DNA of 31,588 nt, from positions 1 to 31,588 of the forward strand of contig NZ_CAMFHL010000063.1 in NCBI RefSeq assembly GCF_945952095.1. The letters run 5' to 3'. Below are positions 1-7,603 of the stretch, in pieces. The position numbers and the translations under genes are program-made. Below the pieces are notes generated by a model. That model made no database searches, was not told the DNA's origin, and saw only the letters and a list, made by a program, of their open reading frames with translations. Within the stretch, counting starts at the first letter, position 1. The number at the start of each line of letters is the position of its first letter. Source of the DNA: an uncultured Arsenicibacter sp. (GTDB lineage: Bacteria > Bacteroidota > Bacteroidia > Cytophagales > Spirosomataceae).

Positions 1-651
1 GTCTCGTATGGTGAAAAAGTGGTTCTGAATCAGCTGGACTGGCAGGTGAAACGCGGCGAAAAATGGGCCGTTCTGGGGCCGAACGGCTCGGGAAAATCAA
101 CCTTGCTCAGCCTTATTACGGCCGACAACCCGCAGGCGTATCGTAATGATTATGATCTTTTTGACCGTAAGCGGGGCCAAGGCGAAAGCATCTGGGACAT
201 TAAACGGAACATCGGGTTTGTATCGCCCGAGCTACACTTATACTTTCCGCGCGAACAGCCGGTCTGGAAGGTGATTGCGTCGGGCTTATTCGACACCGCC
301 GGTCTGTTCCGCAAACTAACTGATGAGCAGGCTGACCGCGTTGATTTTGCGCTTGATCTGCTCCAGATTCAGACACTGCGCCTGAAGCGGCTCGCCGATT
401 TATCGACGGGTCAGCAGCGGTGGGTGTTGCTGGCGCGCGCGCTGGTGAAAAATCCGCCGCTGCTGGTGTTAGACGAGCCATGTCAGGGGCTTGACCTGAT
501 GCACACCGCCCGTTTCCGCGATCTGGTCGATGAGCTTTGCGAGTCACCGGAGCGCACGCTGTTGTACGTGTCGCATTATGCCGACGAAATTCCGCGTTGT
601 GTCAGTCAGGTGCTGCGGATGCACGAGGGTGTTGGTACGGTTGAACAATAA
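1..651 (+). CDS. ModF-like ABC transporter ATP-binding protein, C-terminal part (5' end outside window)
   Basis: The reading frame is open from base 1, so the gene begins before the window; the GTG at 19 is internal. The 216 visible residues form one complete ABC ATPase domain. Walker A is GPNGSGKST (bases 76-102), the signature is the variant LSTGQQ, and Walker B is LLVLDEP followed by the D-loop QGLD and a switch histidine in YVSHYADE. The stretch ITADNPQAY...GESIWDIKRNIGFVS, and the STGQQ signature in place of LSGGQ, closely recall the second ATPase half of E. coli ModF, a soluble double-ATPase protein linked to molybdate transport genes. That similarity is from memory. A ModF-type protein would have a second ATPase domain upstream, out of view. 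No permease is visible, so the substrate and any transport role are unknown. Confidence 0.9.
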   Translation, partial: VSYGEKVVLNQLDWQVKRGEKWAVLGPNGSGKSTLLSLITADNPQAYRNDYDLFDRKRGQGESIWDIKRNIGFVSPELHLYFPREQPVWKVIASGLFDTAGLFRKLTDEQADRVDFALDLLQIQTLRLKRLADLSTGQQRWVLLARALVKNPPLLVLDEPCQGLDLMHTARFRDLVDELCESPERTLLYVSHYADEIPRCVSQVLRMHEGVGTVEQ

Positions 652-855
652 ACCACGAAGGCGGGAAGGCACGAAGCGGCACAATGTAAAATCTTCGTGC
701 CACTCCGGTTCTTCCCGCCTTCGTGGTTAAACCAGCGGTGTGTAACAAAAATCTTTGTGCTGCTCCGGTTCTTCCCGCCTTTGTGGTTAAACCAGCCAGC
801 CGGTGTGTAACAAAAATCTTCGTGCAGCTCCGGTTCTTCCCGCCTTCGTGGTTCA
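651..855. repeat. REP-like intergenic repeat cluster: one inverted and three direct copies
   Basis: The gap between the convergent ABC and hydrolase genes is built from one module. A unit containing ATCTTCGTGC, CTCCGGTTCTTCCCGCC and TTCGTGGTT starts near 691, 751 and 816, giving spacings of about 60 and 65 bases; the second copy has TTTGTG and CTTTGTGG substitutions. The start of the gap (651-668, AACCACGAAGGCGGGAAG) is the exact reverse complement of 711-728, and GCACGAAG (669-676) pairs with CTTCGTGC (693-700), so the first copy can fold into a long hairpin just after the ABC gene stop. The hairpin could terminate transcription from both sides. The sequence looks like the 'cacgaag/cttcgtg' intergenic repeats common in environmental bacterial genomes. 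It has no coding value. Confidence 0.8.
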
Positions 856-859
856 AAAC

Positions 860-1831
860 TTATTTCAGAAATTCCCCCAGTGCCTTCACAAACCGGTCCG
901 GTGTCTGAATATGCGGAATATGGCCGACGCCGTCGAGTTCGACCAGTTTGGCGTTCCGGATACGTTTTGCCGTTTCCTGGCCTAACGTTGGATACTGCCC
1001 GTATTTAGTCTGTTCGTTTTTCGGCAGAATGTTCTTGCCAACCACCGTCCGGTCTTCCTGCCCGATAATCAGCAGCGTCGGCGCGGTAACCGCTTCAAAT
1101 TCGTAATAAACCGGCTGCTCATAAATCATCTGATAGGTCACCGCGTTGGTCCACGCAATGTTTTTGAAATCAGGTGACTGCAGGTCGGCTGCCTGCGCTT
1201 TTACCAGATCTTCGTATTCCGGTTTCCAGACCGGATAATACGTCTGCTGGTATTGTTTGTACGACTCATAAGTAGCCGACCGCTCTTTTTTGTACAGTGT
1301 TTCAAGAGGCTGGTAGGGGATAAAAGTCTTGTAGTCTTCCAGCCCGATCGGGTTTTCGAGTACCAGCCGTTCAACGCTTTCCGGATACATCAGGCTGAAC
1401 CGCGTTGCCAGCATACCACCCATCGAATGACCGATAATCGTGGCTTTTGTGATTTTCAGCGTATTGAGCAGGTGTTTGGTGTTGGCCGCGAGCCGGTGAA
1501 AACTGTAGTGAATATTCGGGTGGCTGGACTTGCCCCAACCCACCTGATCAGGCACGATGACGCGGTAGCCCCGGCCGGTGAGGTACTGAATAACGCCTTT
1601 CCAGTAAAAACCATTAAAGTTTTTACCGTGCAGCAACACCGCAACTTTTCCGGTTGACCGGGCTGGTTTGACATCCATGTAGGCCATTTTTACGGGCTGT
1701 GATTCCAGCTGAAAACTCAGCGTCTGTACCGGATAAGGATACGTAATGCCTTCTGTTTGCTGGGCCAGAGTCGTAAACGTGGCGGTGTTAAGGGTAAAAA
1801 GAATGATGAAAAGAAGTTGATAATACCGCAT
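860..1831 (-). CDS. exported alpha/beta hydrolase
   Basis: A 323-residue alpha/beta-hydrolase-fold enzyme of unknown substrate. The chosen ATG at 1831 starts a typical signal peptide (MRYYQLLFIILFTLNTATFTTLAQ), so the enzyme should act in the periplasm or outside. The frame continues open to 1939, but those extra residues would bury the signal peptide. Visible motifs are the oxyanion-loop HGKNFNG, the nucleophile elbow GHSMGG, a likely acid Asp in GQEDRTV and the catalytic His in GVGHIPH near the C-terminus. The triad is complete. Upstream, minus-strand TTAGTTTG at 1944-1937 is a one-mismatch Bacteroidota -7 box; if it is used, the leader is about 100 nt and carries a small hairpin (CGGAC/GTCCG, 1905-1918). 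Esterase, epoxide hydrolase or haloalkane dehalogenase relatives cannot be separated by eye. Confidence 0.9.
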   Translation of the reverse strand: MRYYQLLFIILFTLNTATFTTLAQQTEGITYPYPVQTLSFQLESQPVKMAYMDVKPARSTGKVAVLLHGKNFNGFYWKGVIQYLTGRGYRVIVPDQVGWGKSSHPNIHYSFHRLAANTKHLLNTLKITKATIIGHSMGGMLATRFSLMYPESVERLVLENPIGLEDYKTFIPYQPLETLYKKERSATYESYKQYQQTYYPVWKPEYEDLVKAQAADLQSPDFKNIAWTNAVTYQMIYEQPVYYEFEAVTAPTLLIIGQEDRTVVGKNILPKNEQTKYGQYPTLGQETAKRIRNAKLVELDGVGHIPHIQTPDRFVKALGEFLK

Positions 1832-1967
1832 TCGACAAACGTGTTTACAGAGAAAGAAAAGTTTACCGGGCGTGCCTTGCCGGAGTGTCAGGCAGGGCAT
1901 ACCCCGGACAAAGGTCCGCATCTTTCCCGATGAACCCAAACTAAACTACTAAATGACAAGAGTAGTG

Positions 1968-1996
1968 TAAAAACAAAAGAGCGCCCGAAGGCGCTC
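1968..1996 (-). terminator. intrinsic terminator of the lipoprotein gene
   Basis: Read on the minus strand, GAGCGCC-TTCG-GGCGCTC is a perfect 7-bp stem with a TTCG tetraloop, followed by TTTTGTTTTTA. It lies 28 bases after the stop of the 2422-2024 gene and in its direction, so it ends that transcript before the hydrolase gene. Confidence 0.9.
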
Positions 1997-2023
1997 CTGA
2001 ACGGTGGGTGAACGACGGGTCTG

Positions 2024-2422
2024 CTATCCCCGACGTTGTCGGTACGCCCGATCCCGCTGTAACATGTCACGCAGCTGGTTCTGCTGTGACGGTGTCAGTA
2101 CAGCCATTAAATCACGGCGTTTTTGTTGTTGTAGCCGCTGATAGGCGGACGGATTATTACGTTCATCCGCTGTCAGACCGCGACGGTTATACCGGTCCTG
2201 GATTTGCTCCAGATCACGCATCTGACGGCGGCTCAGGTTCAGTTCATTAGCATATTGCTGGATACGTTCTTCAAAACGGTCATTGTCGGATCGCCGGTCA
2301 TTGCGGCCTTCATAGCGGCCACCGTAAGGGCCGTCATAGCGGCCGCTGGTGGTTGGGCGTTGACTGGTACAGGCGCCAACAAAAAGGCTGGCTGCCAGGG
2401 CGAAGATTATTCCGGTTTTCAT
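2024..2422 (-). CDS. small lipoprotein with charged helical body (Spy/CpxP-like in general character)
   Basis: A 132-residue protein. Residues 1-18 form a lipoprotein signal peptide ending in the lipobox LFVGAC, so Cys18 would be lipidated. A Gly/Arg/Tyr/Asp-rich low-complexity linker follows (about 22-48). The rest is helical, rich in Gln, Arg and Asp, with the pattern LNLSRRQMRDLEQIQDRYN...LTPSQQNQLRDMLQRD. Paired 'L(S/T)xxQxxxL' segments of this kind occur in the Spy/CpxP family of periplasmic chaperones and in related heavy-metal-resistance proteins, but the LTxxQ motifs are too short to prove membership. The protein is very basic at its C-terminus. Its own terminator lies downstream, and it is divergent from the GH16 gene across a 138-base gap. 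Confidence 0.8.
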   Translation of the reverse strand: MKTGIIFALAASLFVGACTSQRPTTSGRYDGPYGGRYEGRNDRRSDNDRFEERIQQYANELNLSRRQMRDLEQIQDRYNRRGLTADERNNPSAYQRLQQQKRRDLMAVLTPSQQNQLRDMLQRDRAYRQRRG

Positions 2423-2560
2423 CTCGTTGTTCGTTGTTGTTTACGTGGGTTGGACAGGCATGGCCGGTAAAGGTTTAAAACAGGGCAAAAGATTTTTCAG
2501 ATTTGCTGGTAAATTGCCGGTTCAGCACGCTTTGCAAAAGAGAAAATCAACGTTTCGCAT

Positions 2561-3406
2561 ATGAAAAAAAGAGGATGGCTTAGCCTGTTTGCCGGTCTTG
2601 GGATGAGCCTGTCGGTCGCCGGGCAGCAGGCACCGGCTTATGATGGCTGGAAACTGGTCTGGGCCGATGAATTTTCCGGCAACGGTAAACCTGATCCGAA
2701 AAACTGGAAATTCGAGCAGGGATTTGTCCGTAACCATGAGCTGCAATGGTACCAGCCGGATAATGCGTATTGCCGGGATGGCTTCCTGATCATTGAAGCC
2801 CGTAAGGAACAAAAAGCCAATCCGGACTACGAAGCGGGGAGTAAAAACTGGAAAAACAACCGTCAGTTTATTGACTACACGGCATCCAGCCTGAAAACGC
2901 AGGGGCTTCACAGCTGGCAGTATGGCCGGTTTGAACTGCGCGGCCGGATCAATGTGCAACCGGGGATGTGGCCCGCATTCTGGACCTTAGGCGTGTCGGG
3001 CGAATGGCCAAGCAACGGCGAAATTGACATTATGGAGTATTACCGGGGCATGTTGCTGGCCAATGTAGCCTGGGGGACCGAAAAACGCTATACCGCCGAA
3101 TGGCGCAGTACCAAAAAGCCGCTGACGGAATTTAACGACCCCAAGTGGGCGAATAAATTTCATGTCTGGCGCATGGATTGGGATGAGAAAGCCATAAACT
3201 TGTATGTCGATGACCAGTTGCTGCGGTCGGTGCCGCTGACCGAAACCATCAACCGCGACGGAACGCAGACCAACCCGTTTATGCAGCCGCATTACCTGCT
3301 GGTCAACCTGGCCATTGGCGGCGACAACGGCGGTGATCCGGCGACTACCACCTTTCCGGCAAAGTACGAAATCGACTATGTCCGGGTGTATCAGAAACAA
3401 AACTAA
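2561..3406 (+). CDS. glycoside hydrolase family 16 protein (beta-glucanase/laminarinase type)
   Basis: A 281-residue secreted enzyme expected to hydrolyse beta-1,3 or mixed-linkage beta-glucans. Residues 1-22 form a signal peptide (ends SVAGQQ). The GH16 start KLVWADEFSGNG is present. The active-site strand is EIDIMEYYRG, with nucleophile Glu154, helper Asp156 and acid/base Glu159; the extra Met between Asp and Glu is the beta-bulge form typical of laminarinase-like GH16. Substrate-cleft tryptophans occur in WPAFWTLG and in the NHELQWY stretch. The length fits a bare catalytic domain with no carbohydrate-binding module and no type IX sorting domain. Only 3 bases separate it from the cupin gene, so the two are probably co-transcribed. 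Exact specificity (laminarin, lichenan, agar, carrageenan) cannot be set by eye. Confidence 0.93.
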   Translation: MKKRGWLSLFAGLGMSLSVAGQQAPAYDGWKLVWADEFSGNGKPDPKNWKFEQGFVRNHELQWYQPDNAYCRDGFLIIEARKEQKANPDYEAGSKNWKNNRQFIDYTASSLKTQGLHSWQYGRFELRGRINVQPGMWPAFWTLGVSGEWPSNGEIDIMEYYRGMLLANVAWGTEKRYTAEWRSTKKPLTEFNDPKWANKFHVWRMDWDEKAINLYVDDQLLRSVPLTETINRDGTQTNPFMQPHYLLVNLAIGGDNGGDPATTTFPAKYEIDYVRVYQKQN

Positions 3407-3409
3407 CGT

Positions 3410-3751
3410 ATGACCACTGAACAAAAATTAGTTGTCCGTGACGAGGATGTGGCCTGGGAACACGTCGGCGACGGCGTGCGGCGCAAGATACTGGCCTTTG
3501 ATGCCAACCTGATGCTCGTTAAAGTGGCCTTCGAAGCGGGTGGAGTAGGGGCGATTCATCACCACTACCACACCCAGATGAGTTATGTCGAAAGCGGCCG
3601 CTTTGAAATCACCATCGACGGCGAGAAACATATCCTTAAACAGGGCGACGTGTACCACATGCCGCCCAACCTGCCCCACGGCGCGCTGGCCCTCGAAGCC
3701 GGTGTCCTGGTCGATGTATTTACACCCATGCGCGAAGACTTTATTTCTTAA
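3410..3751 (+). CDS. small cupin-domain protein
   Basis: A 113-residue, single-domain cupin without a signal peptide. Cupin motif 1 is HHHYHTQMSYVESGRFE (residues about 46-62), supplying metal-binding His residues and Glu; motif 2 is GDVYHMPPNLPHGA with the fourth His. The ending VLVDVFTPMREDF is common in small cupins annotated as pectin-degradation or sugar-phosphate-related (KdgF-like) proteins; that resemblance is from memory. The ATG lies 3 bases after the GH16 stop, so the pair is likely one transcript and the cupin might process or sense a sugar. Its last 11 bases overlap the end of the convergent esterase gene. Confidence 0.9.
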   Translation: MTTEQKLVVRDEDVAWEHVGDGVRRKILAFDANLMLVKVAFEAGGVGAIHHHYHTQMSYVESGRFEITIDGEKHILKQGDVYHMPPNLPHGALALEAGVLVDVFTPMREDFIS

Positions 3752-4553
3752 AGCCGCGCCGGAAAAAGAGCAGATGGTATTCGACGTTCTCGCGCCAGTA
3801 TGCCCAGGTATGGGCACCCGGCCGTTCAATGTAATCGTGCTCGATACCGCGCTCCAGCAGCTTCTTATGCAGGTTGCGGTTTACCTCAAAAAAGAAATCA
3901 GCGGTGCCGCAGTCGATGAATAAACGTAAGTCCTTATTCTTCAGGCTGTCGGCAACGTTGATGACCGTATTGCGCTCCCAGTTCTCCGGATTTGTACCGA
4001 TTTCGCCCAGTGATTTTTTGATTTCCCAGTTATTCGGGAACGGCCGGATATCCACCCCGCCACTCAGACTACCCGCCTGCCCGAACGTATCGCGGTGACG
4101 GATTGCGAGGTAAAGGGCTCCGTGCCCGCCCATCGACAGACCGGTAATGGCCCGGTGGTCGCGGTCGGCCAGCGTGCGGTAAGTGTTGTCGATATAGCCC
4201 GGCAACTCCTTACCGACAAACGTTTCATAGCGCAGGGAAGGCTCCAGCGGGCTGTCGATATACCAGCTGTTAGCCCCGCTCGGGCAAACGATCATGACGC
4301 CGTAGCGGTCGGCCATCAGCGCCAGCTCAGGCACCTGCTTAATCCAGTCGCTGTATTTGCCGCCATAGCCGTGCAGGAGGTAGACAACCGGAAACCGCTC
4401 ATTGCCAAGCGTATATTGGTCGGGTGAGATAATGACGCAGGGAATAGTCTTGTTCATCGCTGCGCTCTGCACCTGAACGGTGTCTACCCGACCGGCCAGT
4501 GCCGTAAGGACGAAAAAAAGTGAAAAGGAGAGGATTAGAAAAATGCGGTTCAT
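3741..4553 (-). CDS. exported esterase of the esterase D / putative esterase family
   Basis: A 270-residue alpha/beta hydrolase of the family that contains esterase D, S-formylglutathione hydrolase, mycolyl transferases and feruloyl/acetyl-xylan esterases. The ATG at 4553 begins a signal peptide (MNRIFLILSFSLFFVLTALAG). The frame is open to 4631, but the added residues precede the signal. Motifs are the oxyanion LLHGYGGKYSDW, the nucleophile elbow GLSMGGHGAL and the catalytic His in PGAHTWAYW, with an acid in the DCGTADF region. These make it a likely carboxylesterase removing acyl or feruloyl groups from polysaccharides in the periplasm. The stop codon lies inside the last codons of the convergent cupin gene (11-base overlap). 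Confidence 0.9.
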   Translation of the reverse strand: MNRIFLILSFSLFFVLTALAGRVDTVQVQSAAMNKTIPCVIISPDQYTLGNERFPVVYLLHGYGGKYSDWIKQVPELALMADRYGVMIVCPSGANSWYIDSPLEPSLRYETFVGKELPGYIDNTYRTLADRDHRAITGLSMGGHGALYLAIRHRDTFGQAGSLSGGVDIRPFPNNWEIKKSLGEIGTNPENWERNTVINVADSLKNKDLRLFIDCGTADFFFEVNRNLHKKLLERGIEHDYIERPGAHTWAYWRENVEYHLLFFRRGFKK

Positions 4554-4868
4554 GGGGATGTATAATGAGGAATGAAATGAGTATGCAACTGTGTTACCTG
4601 AAGGTGCATGTTGTCTCTTGAAAATAAACAATCTGGAGGCATCGCCTGCAATAGTTTATTGTATTAAGTAAACAGTTTAGCCTGAATTAAACCCGTATCA
4701 GCACAATCAAAACACTTTTGACAACTACGTTGCAAGGCGCAGGATACAATTAAAATATGTTTTCCATTTGTCTTTGGTGGTAGTTCTTTGTGGTAAATAA
4801 ACTAAAGTAGGGTATAAGTTCCTATGTATCATCCGGAATCAGGCTCTATTTGAGGCATAGACGCTTAA
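4554..4868. other. gene-free AT-rich spacer
   Basis: About 315 bases between the esterase start and the FN3-protein stop, both on the minus strand. It must hold the esterase promoter, but I find no exact TAnnTTTG box on the minus strand. There is no good terminator hairpin after the FN3 gene; CTAT/ATAG around 4850-4860 is only a weak stem. No ORF or repeat is recognised. Confidence 0.6.
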
Positions 4869-7490
4869 TCATAAGCCAATTAACAGTATCGCCCCGGTTC
4901 CCGAAACTATTCGCCCACCAGTAGTATAATTCACTTGTTGCGCCTTACCGGTCTGATTGGCTGGAATCGTGACGGCATGGCGAATCTCCACAATGTCGTT
5001 GCTGGTGGGTAGACGGTTGCATGACCAGGTTGTGGGGTCAGTCCAATCGCCATCGGCGATAGTGTACATAGCCGGGCAGGGGGGGAGTGGTGGAGTGATA
5101 AAGTAGAAATGACTATTATGTTTGGACTCGCCATTGTCTTTACAGGATATGGAATAATTTAATAAATATGCTGTATTCGGAGACAAACCTGTTAAGGTAT
5201 ATGGGTTAGTCGATATAACATAAGTATTGTTAGTGGTAGTAGAATTTAAGGGCTGTAACGAGAATACTATTGTGTCCCCTATTGTCTGATCTCCCCAATC
5301 AATGGTTATCTGTTGTGCATTAAGTGAGGACATCATTCTACTAAGGTTAAGGAATCCGCAGGACGATGGTGTACTCAAAGTCTTAATAACAGACCAATCA
5401 GTAGTGCTACAAAGTGGTCTTATTTGAATGTCATATGTCGTACTAGCCGATAATCCAGTTAACGAGTAGGTATTGGTTTGGCTTATCGCATTGCCAATCC
5501 AGGAAGTTGAGTCCGTTACTCTCCATCTTAATTGATATGTAAGTCCTGAAGTAGGTCCTCCCCAGGTTAGACCTATAGCGTTTGTAGTAATGTACTTAAA
5601 GTCTATCAAGAGTGGATAGCTACATTGCGTTGTAAACGTTCTGGAAGGCGAATAACCTGAAGGTTTACCATCAGAGCAGAAGGACTGAATTTGCCATTCG
5701 TAGGTTTGACCGGATACTAATGAATTTGAAAGTGTATAGTAGCCATATCCATAATTATAGCCATAGGTTATGGTTTGTGAGGTATTCCAGGTACTTGTTG
5801 CAACAGGCCGCCACCGTACCTGATACCGAATACCCATTTGAGTGATCCAAAATACTTCGGCACTTGTCTCAGTAATATAACTCTCCCCTCGGGTCGAAGG
5901 ATAATTACAAGAAGTTGTAAACGTACGAATTGGACTAAAATCAGAGCTAAAGGTGTCACTGCATTTAGATTGTAATTGCCATTCATAGGAAGTACCGGTT
6001 GGTAGCCCTATAAGCCAATAATGATCGTCGTTGACAAGTACATTATTCCACAGAGGTTGACCAATTGGCCGCCATCGTAACATATATCTATTACGCTCAT
6101 CCCAATGCGACCAGGTTAAATCAATGTTACCACCTCCATATTCATACTCGAACCTTTCAAAAGGATAAAAACAGCCGGTGGTTGTAAAGTTGGCGGATAT
6201 CCAGGTCGATTGGTTTCCGTTAGTACATAATGTACGAACGCGTGCTTCATAAAGTGTTTCAGGAACAAGATTGGAAATAGTGAATGGACTTGATGTCGCA
6301 GTTAAGCTGGGAAACCAGGTAGTAGTTCCCTGTGGCCGGTACTGTATTTCGTAGCTAATTCCTGTCCCGAATGTTTGCCAGTTTGATAGAACATATGTTG
6401 CCTTCGTGTTAAATTGGAAATATCCTGGTGCATTGCAACTTGGCGTGAACGAGATAGGCGAAGATAAATCCGATACATTTCCATCCGAACATACCAATTG
6501 TAGCTGAGCCCGATAGGCAATGCCAGCAGTCAGGCCGGTGAGACTGTAGGTAGTTGTTGTCAGGTTACTGATGGTTGTTGAGATGGGTGATGAGACTGGT
6601 TTGTAGATCAAAGTATAGCGCGCACCATAACCATAATCTGACCAACTTAATGAAACTCGGTCAGCGGATAAGAAAGAGCTGTAGAAGTATGGAGTATTAC
6701 AATTTGTTGTAAAACTTGCTGTTTGGGAAAATGGCGATGAGGCGTCGGCTGAGCAAAGTGTTTGTATTTGCCATTCGTAGCTTTGCCCATTGACCAGTCC
6801 GGTTAAATTGTATGGGGAACCGGTTAAACCTGTAATCAATGTCCAGGCAGCTTCTGGTGTAGTTCGTGGGCGGTAGCGGATGGCGAAGGTAACTCCTGAC
6901 AGGCTTGTAGTCCAATACAGTTTGGCTGAGGTAGATGTGACATAGTTGGTATAACAAGACGAAGGCGTACCGCAGGAAGCGGTAAAGGTTCGTGGGCTGG
7001 TGTAGGCCGAAGTACTGCCATCAGAACAAATAGTTTGTAGTTGCCACTCGTAAGCCTGCCCTGTAATGAGGTTGGTAAGCAAATATTGTGAACAACATAC
7101 ATTAGCGACCGTCGTCCAGGCGGAGGCACCAATGGTCCGCCACTGTAGATTGTACCCGGTCGAACCAGAAACAAAAGTCCATGTCAATTGAGCACGACTA
7201 CCTGTTAGTATTTCACTTTGACCGGTTGGTATCGGGCAGGCTATCGTAACTGGTTGTGGTACTTCTACGTTAAAAACAGTAGAGTCCACGCCAACCGATA
7301 CCGATTGCAGTGGTTGGTGTAAACAACTATCGTCGGGTAGTACTTCAGACAACGGATACTTTACCAAGCTGGTAGCCTGCGCCATGATTGCTGGCGAAAG
7401 AAACAACAGCAACAAGGAAAGTCCTGTTTTTCTGCTTAATAATGTGTAGGAATACAATAGACTGACTGGTAGATTATAATATGCCCTCAT
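4869..7490 (-). CDS. large secreted protein with eight fibronectin type III modules
   Basis: An 873-residue exported protein. An N-terminal signal sequence (hydrophobic GLSLLLLFLSPAIMAQA, residues about 23-39) is followed by eight tandem modules of about 85-95 residues. Each has the FN3 pattern of a core Trp (LxWxx), a Y-x-(I/L)-x-(Y/W)-(R/K)-P strand, an L-(T/S)-G-L turn and an S/T-x-Y-(E/D)-(W/A/I)-(Q/R)-(I/L) strand. Nearly every module carries one Cys in the (L/I)CSDG turn and a second at its end (FTxxC), suggesting one disulfide each. Module 6 contains a Tyr/Gly-rich insertion. The last ~65 residues (GDWTDPTTWSCNRLP onward) form a domain often seen at the ends of surface proteins in this group. 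There is no type IX sorting domain or catalytic motif, so the role is probably adhesion or binding. The gene is visibly AT-richer than its neighbours. Confidence 0.85.
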   Translation of the reverse strand: MRAYYNLPVSLLYSYTLLSRKTGLSLLLLFLSPAIMAQATSLVKYPLSEVLPDDSCLHQPLQSVSVGVDSTVFNVEVPQPVTIACPIPTGQSEILTGSRAQLTWTFVSGSTGYNLQWRTIGASAWTTVANVCCSQYLLTNLITGQAYEWQLQTICSDGSTSAYTSPRTFTASCGTPSSCYTNYVTSTSAKLYWTTSLSGVTFAIRYRPRTTPEAAWTLITGLTGSPYNLTGLVNGQSYEWQIQTLCSADASSPFSQTASFTTNCNTPYFYSSFLSADRVSLSWSDYGYGARYTLIYKPVSSPISTTISNLTTTTYSLTGLTAGIAYRAQLQLVCSDGNVSDLSSPISFTPSCNAPGYFQFNTKATYVLSNWQTFGTGISYEIQYRPQGTTTWFPSLTATSSPFTISNLVPETLYEARVRTLCTNGNQSTWISANFTTTGCFYPFERFEYEYGGGNIDLTWSHWDERNRYMLRWRPIGQPLWNNVLVNDDHYWLIGLPTGTSYEWQLQSKCSDTFSSDFSPIRTFTTSCNYPSTRGESYITETSAEVFWITQMGIRYQVRWRPVATSTWNTSQTITYGYNYGYGYYTLSNSLVSGQTYEWQIQSFCSDGKPSGYSPSRTFTTQCSYPLLIDFKYITTNAIGLTWGGPTSGLTYQLRWRVTDSTSWIGNAISQTNTYSLTGLSASTTYDIQIRPLCSTTDWSVIKTLSTPSSCGFLNLSRMMSSLNAQQITIDWGDQTIGDTIVFSLQPLNSTTTNNTYVISTNPYTLTGLSPNTAYLLNYSISCKDNGESKHNSHFYFITPPLPPCPAMYTIADGDWTDPTTWSCNRLPTSNDIVEIRHAVTIPANQTGKAQQVNYTTGGRIVSGTGAILLIGL

Positions 7491-7542
7491 ACGTGTAATA
7501 TGTCCTTTTCTTCCGGTGGAGAATGAACCATGTGATGTGGGG

Positions 7543-7550
7543 CAAATGTA
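7543..7550 (-). promoter_or_regulatory. putative -7 box of the FN3-protein promoter
   Basis: Minus-strand TACATTTG fits the Bacteroidota TAnnTTTG element exactly. Transcription would start near 7536 and give a leader of roughly 45 nt before the ATG at 7490. No TTG is seen at the right distance for a -33 element. Confidence 0.45.
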
Positions 7551-7603
7551 TCCATTGCATATGATTTATTGTTCATTGTCCATTATTCATTAAAAAAACG
7601 TGT

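Noticed and set aside
691..850. Possible CRISPR array from three regularly spaced repeats
   Set aside because: The repeats make up nearly the whole unit, there are no distinct spacers, spacing varies from 60 to 65 bases, and no cas gene is near. They are REP-like repeats.
860..1939. Extended 359-residue version of the alpha/beta hydrolase
   Set aside because: The first 36 residues precede an intact signal peptide and lie in a region with small hairpins; the start at 1831 is far more likely.
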